The position numbers and the translations under genes were made by a program. Shown piece after piece: positions 58,274 to 64,000 of a stretch of DNA of 64,000 nucleotides. Each line of letters opens with the position of its first letter. Position 1 is the first letter of the stretch. The notes beneath the pieces were generated by a model that was given only the letters and a program-made list of their open reading frames with translations, did not search any database and was not told where the DNA came from. The DNA is from Paenibacillus sp. (lineage in GTDB: Bacteria; Bacillota; Bacilli; Paenibacillales; YIM-B00363). Where the stretch lies: positions 367,883-431,882 of the forward strand of contig NZ_DASQNA010000007.1 of NCBI RefSeq assembly GCF_035645195.1, written 5' to 3'.

Positions 58274-59395
58274 TTGCAGCGAAAGAAGAGGATCTTGATC
58301 CTTTCCGAAGGATTCGGAGCCGGGCACACCCAGGCGGCGCACGCGCTCGCCGTCAGCATCAAACGCATGTCCCCCAACGTCCAGACACGGGTGCTCGAGC
58401 TCGGGTCGTTCCTGCATCCGACGATTTTCCCAATGATTTTCAGCGCTTACAAAAAGACGGTCACTTCGCAGCCGAAGTTGTACGGCATGATGTACCGTTC
58501 TCAATACAAGAAGCGCGTGGGCAAATTTTCGCAGCTGGCGCTGCATCGTATTTTTTACGCGCAGACGGCGCATATCATCCGAACGCTGAAGCCGAACGCG
58601 ATCGTGTGCACGCATCCGTTCCCGAACATCGTCGTGTCGCGCCTGAAGCGTTCCGCCGGATTGGACGTGCCGCTGTGCACCGTCATCACCGATTACGACG
58701 CGCACGGCACATGGATTTCGGCGGAGACGAACCGGTACTTGGTTTCCACCCCCGAGGTGAAAAACAAGCTGATCGCTCAGGGCGTGCCGAGCCGCATCAT
58801 CCGCGTGACCGGCATCCCGGTGCATCCGAACTTCTGGCAGCAGCAGGACAAAGACCAAGTGCGGGCCGATTTCGGGTTGAAATCGATGCCCACGGTGCTC
58901 GTCATGGGCGGCGGATGGGGGCTCATGAAGCAAGAGGAGCTCCTGAAATACATGATCAACTGGCGGGATCGCATCCAGTTCATCTTCGTGCTCGGCAACA
59001 ATCGGAAGGCGCTCGACGAAATGTCCGCCGACCCGGCGTTCCGGCACGAGAACATCAAGCTGCTCGGTTTTACGCGCGAGGTCGACAAGCTGATGGAAAT
59101 TTCGGATCTGCTCATCACGAAGCCGGGCGGCATGACGTGCACGGAGGCGCTGGCGAAAGGCTTGCCGATGCTGTTCCACGAGGCGATTCCCGGCCAAGAG
59201 GAAGAGAACGCGCAGTACTTCACGAGCAACGGCTTCGGCGAAACGCTGAAATCGGTCGAGACGATCGATTTCTGGTTCAACCGGCTCGTCATGCAGTACG
59301 ACGAAGTGCTGCAGCGCCGGCGAATGCTGACCCAAATGCTGCAGCGCACGAACCCCGAAGATTGCTCCAAAGCGATACTGCAAATGGTAAATTGA
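58274..59395 (+). CDS. MGDG-synthase-type glycosyltransferase (UgtP-like, GT28)
   Basis: The 373-residue protein starts at TTG 58274 after AGGTG, giving MQRKKRILILSEGFGAGHTQ, the start of MGDG synthase-type enzymes (GxGHxxAA). It continues VCTHPFPNIVVSRLKRSAGL, VITDYDAHGTWI, GIPVHPNF, VLVMGGGWGL and ITKPGGMTCTEALAKGLPML. These are the same blocks as in UgtP and other diacylglycerol glycosyltransferases. It probably glycosylates a membrane lipid at the cytoplasmic face. It should form an operon with the PAP2 gene. Confidence 0.92.
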   Translation: MQRKKRILILSEGFGAGHTQAAHALAVSIKRMSPNVQTRVLELGSFLHPTIFPMIFSAYKKTVTSQPKLYGMMYRSQYKKRVGKFSQLALHRIFYAQTAHIIRTLKPNAIVCTHPFPNIVVSRLKRSAGLDVPLCTVITDYDAHGTWISAETNRYLVSTPEVKNKLIAQGVPSRIIRVTGIPVHPNFWQQQDKDQVRADFGLKSMPTVLVMGGGWGLMKQEELLKYMINWRDRIQFIFVLGNNRKALDEMSADPAFRHENIKLLGFTREVDKLMEISDLLITKPGGMTCTEALAKGLPMLFHEAIPGQEEENAQYFTSNGFGETLKSVETIDFWFNRLVMQYDEVLQRRRMLTQMLQRTNPEDCSKAILQMVN

Positions 59396-59401
59396 CAAAA
59401 G

Positions 59402-59436
59402 AAAGGGCCGCCGGCATCGACGCCGAGCGGCCCTTC
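59402..59436. terminator. Bidirectional terminator
   Basis: AAAGGGCCGC and GCGGCCCTT pair around CGGCATCGACGCCGA. On the minus strand TTTCTTTTG follows; on the plus strand the T-run is weak. It serves the convergent GT28 and trmB genes. Confidence 0.75.
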
Positions 59437-59468
59437 GTTATTGCGGCGGAACGGCGCCCGCTCCACGA

Positions 59469-60317
59469 CTATGGGCGCGCGGTGCCGATTTCGTCCGCGC
59501 TCTTGACCCTGACCGTCTTCGCCGCCGCCCGGCCGCCTTGAGCCTGCTGCGCGGCTTCCTCCGCGTCGGTCGCCGCGGCGGCTTCCGCGCGCTTCTTCCT
59601 CGCCGCGTCCAACTCTTCCCGCCGGCGCGCGATCGCCTTCTCCCCGACGATCACTTCGACCCGGTGAATGTTGACGCCTTGGCTCGAGAACTTCATCTCG
59701 TACTCCGTCATCACGTTGTTCGGGACCGTCCCCTGCCCGTGGAGATCGAGCGAAATGTTCCGCATCATCAGCTCCATCTCGGCGAACGAGTTAAGCGAAA
59801 ACTCGAACAGCGAACGGGAATCCGTCTTGAAGTGGATCTCCCCGTCGTCGTTCAACACCCGCATATATTTCGTCACGAAATTCGAATGCGTGAGCCGCCG
59901 GTGCGCATGGCGCGTCTTCGGCCACGGATCGCTGAAATTCAAATAGATGCGCTCGATTTCGCCGGGCGCGAACATCTCTTCGAGCCGCTCGACGTTGCCG
60001 AGCACGAGCCGCAGGTTGTTCGGCGGCACCTGACCGCGCTCCTCCGTCCACTGCGCGCGGGTCTCGTCCGCCTTCTCGCTGCCCTTGCGGATCAGCTCGT
60101 CGTACATATCCACGCCGATGAAATTCCACTCCGGATGCTGCAGGCTCATCAAGCTGATGAAGCGGCCTTTGCCCATCCCGAGCTCCACATGAATCGGCTT
60201 ATCGTTGCCGAACAATTCGCTCCATCGTCCGCGATACGCGGAAGGCTGCAGCACGACCCGATCCTCCATCGTCTTCAGCAGCTCTTTCGTTCCCGATCTT
60301 CTACGCAAACGCGTCAT
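59469..60317 (-). CDS. trmB: tRNA (guanine-N7)-methyltransferase
   Basis: The 282-residue protein has the SAM-binding motif PIHVELGMGKGRFISLMSLQ, the catalytic/tRNA block RIYLNFSDPWPKTRHAHRRL (SDPWPK-x-R-H--RR) and TEYEMKFSSQGVNIHRVEVI. It makes m7G46 in tRNA. The last 50 residues (RKKRAEAAAATDAEEAAQQA and beyond) are a low-complexity extension not found in the core family. I start at ATG 60317; an upstream in-frame codon at 60410 adds 31 basic residues out of keeping with the family. Confidence 0.96.
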   Translation of the reverse strand: MTRLRRRSGTKELLKTMEDRVVLQPSAYRGRWSELFGNDKPIHVELGMGKGRFISLMSLQHPEWNFIGVDMYDELIRKGSEKADETRAQWTEERGQVPPNNLRLVLGNVERLEEMFAPGEIERIYLNFSDPWPKTRHAHRRLTHSNFVTKYMRVLNDDGEIHFKTDSRSLFEFSLNSFAEMELMMRNISLDLHGQGTVPNNVMTEYEMKFSSQGVNIHRVEVIVGEKAIARRREELDAARKKRAEAAAATDAEEAAQQAQGGRAAAKTVRVKSADEIGTARP

Positions 60318-60407
60318 GCTTCGCACTTCCCCTTCTGCTTGCTTGCCCCTCGATTTTCTTCCCCTATTGTGCCCAATCCCCCCGTCCTTGTAAAGCGCGG
60401 AACAAAA

Positions 60408-60444
60408 CAAAGAAGCCTTCCCGCTCGTTCGACGGGAAGGCTCC
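60408..60444 (-). terminator. Terminator after the 55-residue gene
   Basis: Reading the minus strand, GCCTTCCCG and CGGGAAGGC pair, followed by TTCTTTGTTTTG. It separates the small gene from trmB. Confidence 0.75.
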
Positions 60445-60479
60445 GATGAAATGTATCGTTTGCGTAACGCAGGGCGCGA

Positions 60480-60647
60480 TTACTGATGCAGTACTTTCTC
60501 GACGGTCTTAATTAATTTCTTGCGCGCTTTCGGCAGCAAATCCGGCTGTTCGTTGAACTTGACGCCGGAGAGCGCGATCGCTTCCTTCACCGTCAACTCG
60601 ATCATGATCTTCTCCTCGCCATGAGGAACTGCGATTTCTTGCGTCAT
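60480..60647 (-). CDS. Small conserved hypothetical protein
   Basis: I start this 55-residue gene at ATG 60647, six bases after GAGGTG, giving MTQEIAVPHGEEKIMIELTV then KEAIALSGVKFNEQPDLLPK and ARKKLIKTVEKVLHQ. It looks like two short strands, then two helices separated by a turn, a soluble small domain. Longer readings (to 60665 or 60839) take in the ribosome binding site and the promoter. It is read from the TTGACA-17-TAAATT promoter at 60763-60791 and has its own terminator. Function unknown. Confidence 0.75.
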   Translation of the reverse strand: MTQEIAVPHGEEKIMIELTVKEAIALSGVKFNEQPDLLPKARKKLIKTVEKVLHQ

Positions 60648-61102
60648 GTCGATCACCTCGTTCATGCAGATTTTTCCGGAAGGTATTCCTAGTGTGCCCT
60701 TCCTGCACAAACCCAAACAACAAGGTTTCGCATAGAATATTTGATTGCCGCGGCGCACTTTTAATTTAACACACCATGTAAGGTATGTCAAGATGAAAGC
60801 GCTTAAAATTCCGGAATTTAGGCGAATATTTTCGCCCAAATTTCGCGCTTATTCGCGCCCGGAAAGCCTTGATTTTCAAGGGATTTCGGCATTTTCGCTC
60901 CCCCTGTTCAGGCATTGGTTCGGATGCCGGTCCCTCCTCTTTACCGATTCTTCATTTTCGGGGCGAATCGGCACGCGGCGATCCCGCCCGTTTCGTCTCG
61001 CGCGGCGCTTCTCCGCTCCTTCGCTTACGGTTTGATCCGCCGCCGAATTGAGGTACAATGAAAGAGATGCAGATCATTTACAGAATCGAGTTGGTTGCAA
61101 GC
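60648..61102. other. Intergenic region with divergent promoters
   Basis: For the small minus-strand gene, TTGACA (60786-60791) and TAAATT (60763-60768) are 17 bases apart. For the radical SAM gene, TTGATC (61032-61037) and TACAAT (61054-61059) are 16 bases apart on the plus strand. The TACAAT overlaps an ATG at 61058, which argues against that ATG as the start. The 240 bases between them show no gene; AATTCCGG and TTTTCGCCC stretches are unremarkable. Confidence 0.6.
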
Positions 61103-62167
61103 ATGACCTACGCTTCTTCGTCCGCCTCCTCCTCCGGGCCGCTGCTTTGGGGAGACAAGCGGTTCCATACTTGGAATTATGAAATGCGCGAGCGCTTCGG
61201 CACGAAAGTGTTCAAAGTGATGCTCGACGCCGGCTTTACGTGCCCGAACCGGGACGGCGCCATCGCGACCGGGGGCTGCACGTTCTGCAGCGCGCGGGGC
61301 TCCGGCGATTTCGCCGGCAGCCGGCGCGACGATCTCGTCGTCCAGTTCCGCAACATTCGCGACCGCCAGCACGAGAAATGGCCGAACGCGCAGTACATCG
61401 GCTACTTCCAGGCGTACACGAATACGTACGCGCCGGTGAGCGAGCTGCGGGAATACTACGAGACTATCCTGGCCCAGCCCGGCGTCGTAGGCTTGTCGAT
61501 CGCGACGCGGCCCGACTGCCTGCCGGACGACGTGATCGAATATTTGGCGGAGCTCAATCAGCGCACCTATTTATGGATCGAAATGGGGCTGCAGACGGTC
61601 CACGAGCGCACTTCGCAGCTGATCAACCGGGCGCATGATACGGACATGTATCTACGGGCCGTAGAGAAGCTGCGGGCGCACGGCATCCGCGTCTGCGCGC
61701 ACATCATTTACGGCCTTCCTCAAGAGACGCACGAGATGATGCTGGAAACGGGCGATGCGGTATCGCGCATGGACGTGCAAGGCATTAAAATTCATCTGCT
61801 CCACCTGATGCGCAAAACGCCGATGGTCAAGCAGTACGAAGCCGGACTCGTCCGCTTCCTGGAGCGAGACGAATACGTCGGCCTCGTCGTCGACACGCTG
61901 GAGCGGCTGCCCCCGGAGATGATCGTGCACCGCGTGACGGGCGACGCGCCGCGCGAGCTGTTGATCGGGCCGATGTGGAGCCTTCGCAAATGGGAAGTGC
62001 TGAACGCGATCGACGCCGAGCTTGTGCGCAGAGACACGTGGCAGGGCAAGCTTTGGCGCCCGTCGGCTCCGCTTCGCCCGAGCGGCGTCGGCAACGCCGA
62101 CATCGGCGTCGCCAACGCGGCCGCCGGCTTCAGCGCCGCCGGTTCGCGCCGAGAGGATGGCCGTTAA
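61103..62167 (+). CDS. ytqA: Radical SAM protein, TIGR01212/YtqA family
   Basis: The 354-residue protein has a radical SAM cluster with GFTCPNRDGAIATGGCTFCSARGSGDF (C-x7-C-x2-C), then YFQAYTNTYAPVSELREYYE, IATRPDCLPDDVIEYLAELN and LWIEMGLQTVHERTSQLINRAHD, the blocks of the YtqA group. Its exact reaction is unknown. The last 40 residues are a low-complexity tail. I start at ATG 61103 because the ATG at 61058 lies in a TACAAT -10 box; the ribosome binding site is weak in either case. It overlaps the ytqB gene, as in B. subtilis. Confidence 0.9.
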   Translation: MTYASSSASSSGPLLWGDKRFHTWNYEMRERFGTKVFKVMLDAGFTCPNRDGAIATGGCTFCSARGSGDFAGSRRDDLVVQFRNIRDRQHEKWPNAQYIGYFQAYTNTYAPVSELREYYETILAQPGVVGLSIATRPDCLPDDVIEYLAELNQRTYLWIEMGLQTVHERTSQLINRAHDTDMYLRAVEKLRAHGIRVCAHIIYGLPQETHEMMLETGDAVSRMDVQGIKIHLLHLMRKTPMVKQYEAGLVRFLERDEYVGLVVDTLERLPPEMIVHRVTGDAPRELLIGPMWSLRKWEVLNAIDAELVRRDTWQGKLWRPSAPLRPSGVGNADIGVANAAAGFSAAGSRREDGR

Positions 62168-62795
62168 TATGGGCTTCCTATCGGTATTGTCGTTCGCGCA
62201 TGCGATTGTACGCGATCGCGTGCGGCCCGGCGACATCGCGGTCGACGCGACGATGGGCAACGGGCACGATACGTTGTTTTTGGCGGGGCTCGCGGGAGAC
62301 GGCGGCCATGTGTACGCCTTCGACATTCAAGAGACAGCGCTCGCGAATACCGCGGAGCGGTTGGCGTCGTCCGGCATCCCGTCGTCTCGGTACACGCTGC
62401 TGCTGAGCGACCATGCCGAGATGGCTCAGCGATTGCCCGCCGCCGCCGTCGGCGGGGTCGCCGCCGTCATGTTCAATCTCGGGTATTTGCCGGGCGCGGA
62501 TCATAGCGTCATCACGCGGACGCCTTCGACGCTTCGGGCGCTGGACGCGGCGCTCGCCGTCCTTCGCCCCGGCGGGGCCGCGACGGTCGTCGTGTACCCG
62601 GGCCACGCGGGCGGCGCCGACGAGGCGGCCGCCGTCGAGGCGTGGGCCGCGGCGCTCGATCCCTCGCGTTATCAAGCGATGGTATACCGGTTTGTGAACC
62701 AGCGCAACGCGCCGCCGTACGTTATCGCCGTGGAGAAAAGGAAATCATCCTTCATCATACATACATCAAATAAGGGAGAGAGAAACGATGTCTGA
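62157..62795 (+). CDS. ytqB: Class I SAM-dependent methyltransferase, YtqB family
   Basis: The 212-residue protein has AVDATMGNGHDTLFLAGLAG (SAM-binding loop), HVYAFDIQETALANTAERLA and VAAVMFNLGYLPGADHSVIT, followed by LDAALAVLRPGGAATVVVYPGH. These are the YtqB motifs, including the NLGYLPG block. YtqB proteins bind SAM and are linked to rRNA or thiopeptide-type methylation; the substrate is not settled. Start ATG 62157 or 62169; I give 62157. It overlaps the ytqA stop and its own stop overlaps the manA start. Confidence 0.9.
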   Translation: MAVNMGFLSVLSFAHAIVRDRVRPGDIAVDATMGNGHDTLFLAGLAGDGGHVYAFDIQETALANTAERLASSGIPSSRYTLLLSDHAEMAQRLPAAAVGGVAAVMFNLGYLPGADHSVITRTPSTLRALDAALAVLRPGGAATVVVYPGHAGGADEAAAVEAWAAALDPSRYQAMVYRFVNQRNAPPYVIAVEKRKSSFIIHTSNKGERNDV

Positions 62796-63762
62796 AGTGA
62801 AACCGTATCCACTGCAATTTCAGCCGGAGTTCAAAGAACGCGTATGGGGAGCGCGCGAGCTCGAGCGGTTCGGCTTCGATTTGCCGCCGGGCAACATCGG
62901 CGAAGGCTGGATGATCGGCGAGCATCCGAACGGCACGACGGCGGTCGCGAACGGCCCGCTCGCGGGCATGCGGCTGGACGAGCTGCGCGAGAAGTTCGGC
63001 GCCGAGTGGCTCGGCGCGAAGGGCGTCTCGCCGAAGACGGGACGCTTCCCGCTGCTCGTGAAGCTGCTCGACTGCAGCGACGACTTGTCCGTCCAGGTGC
63101 ATCCGACCGACGATTATGAACGTTTGGCGCCGGGAGAGCTCGGCAAGACGGAAATGTGGTACGTCCTGGACGCGAAGCCGGGCGCGAAGATCATCTACGG
63201 CCTGCGCGAAGGCGTGGACCGCGAGAAGCTGACGGCGGCGATCGCGGAAGGCCGCATTCTCGACTGCCTGCATGAGGTCGAAGCGAAGCCGGGCGATACG
63301 TTCTACATTCCTGCAGGCACGGTGCATGCGCTGGGGGCGGGCGTGCTCGTCGCGGAAATTCAGCAAAACTCCGACACGACCTACCGCCTGTACGATTACG
63401 ACCGTCCGGGCCTCGACGGCAAGCCGCGCGAGCTGCATATCGAAGACTCGCTCAACGTCATCGCGTACGACGGCGCCGGCGCGTCGTACGGCACGACCGA
63501 GCTCGCGGAAGGCAACGCGTGGCTCCGGCTCGCCGCCTCGCCGTACTTCGTCGTCGAGAAGGGCCGCGCCTTAGGCGAGTGGGCGCTGTCCACGTCTGCG
63601 GACAGCTTCCAGATCTTGATCGCCTGCGAAGGCGAAGGCGCGATCCGCTGGGACGGCGGCGAAGCGGCGCTCAAGCCGGGCGACTGCTACCTGCTCCCGG
63701 CGAACCTCGGCGGCTACGCGCTGACCGGCGCCGTCACCGTCATTCGCAGCTACGTACCGTAA
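62788..63762 (+). CDS. manA: Mannose-6-phosphate isomerase, class I
   Basis: The 324-residue protein has YPLQFQPEFKERVWGARELE, LLVKLLDCSDDLSVQVHPTD with zinc-ligand Gln and His, TEMWYVLDAKPGAKIIYGLR, GDTFYIPAGTVHALGAGVLV with another zinc histidine, and AEIQQNSDTTYRLYDYDR. It interconverts fructose-6-phosphate and mannose-6-phosphate. ATG 62788 overlaps the ytqB stop by eight bases, after a good GGGAGAG site. Its TAA stop at 63760-63762 coincides with the 3' boundary of a group II intron that follows on the opposite strand. Confidence 0.96.
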   Translation: MSEVKPYPLQFQPEFKERVWGARELERFGFDLPPGNIGEGWMIGEHPNGTTAVANGPLAGMRLDELREKFGAEWLGAKGVSPKTGRFPLLVKLLDCSDDLSVQVHPTDDYERLAPGELGKTEMWYVLDAKPGAKIIYGLREGVDREKLTAAIAEGRILDCLHEVEAKPGDTFYIPAGTVHALGAGVLVAEIQQNSDTTYRLYDYDRPGLDGKPRELHIEDSLNVIAYDGAGASYGTTELAEGNAWLRLAASPYFVVEKGRALGEWALSTSADSFQILIACEGEGAIRWDGGEAALKPGDCYLLPANLGGYALTGAVTVIRSYVP

Positions 63763-64000
63763 TCGAGTAGGAGAGGGCGGCAAGCCCTCGACCTCTCACA
63801 CCACCGTACATGCGGGTCCGCATACGGCGGTTCCTAAAGGTTAACGAATCTCAAGATAGCGAAAAGTCAGACTCAATAGCCCTTGGTCGTTCCAGAAGGA
63901 GCGATTGAGGGCGTTGTTTGTGTTTCGGGACATCTCCCAGTATCCTCGTCTGGAGTTAGCCATCACTCTTGCCGCCCATTCAGGCACACCTAAGGCACGG
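63762..64000 (-). mobile_element. Group II intron, 3' part (cut by window edge)
   Basis: Reading the minus strand inward from the edge: the end of the intron-encoded reverse transcriptase gene (63841-64000), then GGAACCGCCGTATGCGGACC and CGCATGTACGGTGG forming a domain V-like hairpin (about 63795-63835), then a domain VI stem GGTCGAGGGC...GCCCTCTCCTACTCGAT. The 3' end, GAT or nearby, falls at 63762-63763. The 5' part is outside the window. The insertion point lies directly at the manA stop, which leaves manA intact. Confidence 0.85.
63841..64000 (-). CDS. Group II intron reverse transcriptase/maturase, C-terminal end (partial)
   Basis: The last 52 residues are visible before TAA 63841-63843: RALGVPEWAARVMANSRRGY then WEMSRNTNNALNRSFWNDQG and LLSLTFRYLEIR. 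The pattern LGVPEWAARVMANSRRGYW...NNALNRSFWNDQGLLSLTxRYLEIR is the typical C-terminus of group II intron maturases. A dedicated endonuclease domain is not evident in this tail, so it may be of the bacterial B or C type. The main reverse transcriptase part lies beyond the right edge. Confidence 0.88.
   Translation of the reverse strand, partial: RALGVPEWAARVMANSRRGYWEMSRNTNNALNRSFWNDQGLLSLTFRYLEIR

Overview
The window reads as a chromosomal segment of a GC-rich, endospore-forming Firmicute of the Paenibacillaceae (Paenibacillus or a close relative). Evidence for this: strong AGGAGG-type ribosome binding sites, spore genes (transglutaminase Tgl, CotF-type coat proteins in a yraGF-adhB-yraED arrangement), a SigI/RsgI pair, Bacillales-style infC-rpmI-rplT and T-box-controlled ilv/leu operons, and a family of TAACGGA hairpin repeats. 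No species can be named from the sequence alone.

Region 1-9505 is the right part of a prophage whose left part lies outside the window. On the minus strand it carries a tightly overlapping early operon: Cro-like repressor, HTH/excisionase-like protein, many small proteins, an AbrB-like regulator, a DnaD-like initiator, a G39P-type helicase loader, a DnaB-type helicase, a DUF1064 protein, and a second small tyrosine recombinase cut by the left edge. On the plus strand lie the CI-like repressor, an ImmA/IrrE-like protein and the tyrosine integrase. The divergent control region holds two good sigma-A promoters and four copies of an ATACGAAATT-type operator. The integrase faces a tRNA-Gly(CCC) gene with its own promoter, and that gene is the probable attB.

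Region 9749-20091 contains a repeat-rich secreted protein with an LPDTA sortase signal, an aldo/keto reductase, a CopC-CopD fusion, a DUF2203 protein, a glycerophosphodiesterase, spore transglutaminase, the spore coat/alcohol dehydrogenase cluster, and a membrane GGDEF protein. Region 20108-21618 is modBA without modC. Region 21778-30413 is an arabinan utilisation locus: a secreted GH43 arabinanase, a GH51 arabinofuranosidase and an AraNPQ-type ABC importer, read from one promoter with a cre-like site. A divergently transcribed ArsR-like regulator with an unfamiliar C-terminal domain adjoins it.

Region 30485-43566 carries a CPA1-type antiporter, a YuiH-like molybdopterin oxidoreductase, an iron-sulfur aldo/keto reductase, a PAS histidine kinase, sigI-rsgI, a zinc-ribbon protein, a KTSC-like protein, a GH15 enzyme, a CPA2-type antiporter, gcvH and a thioredoxin-fold protein with one cysteine. 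Region 43690-51253 makes branched-chain amino acids. One T-box leader precedes leuA-leuB and another precedes ilvB-ilvN-ilvC, and both show a CUC (Leu) specifier. A cluster of four hairpin repeats separates ilvN from ilvC.

Region 51262-63762 holds an ECF sigma/anti-sigma pair, infC-rpmI-rplT with an ATT start and an L20-type leader, envelope glycosyltransferases, a PAP2 phosphatase, trmB, a ytqA-ytqB pair and manA. The window ends inside a group II intron whose 3' end touches the manA stop codon. Most long plus-strand frames opposite real minus-strand genes are GC-rich shadows and are not annotated.
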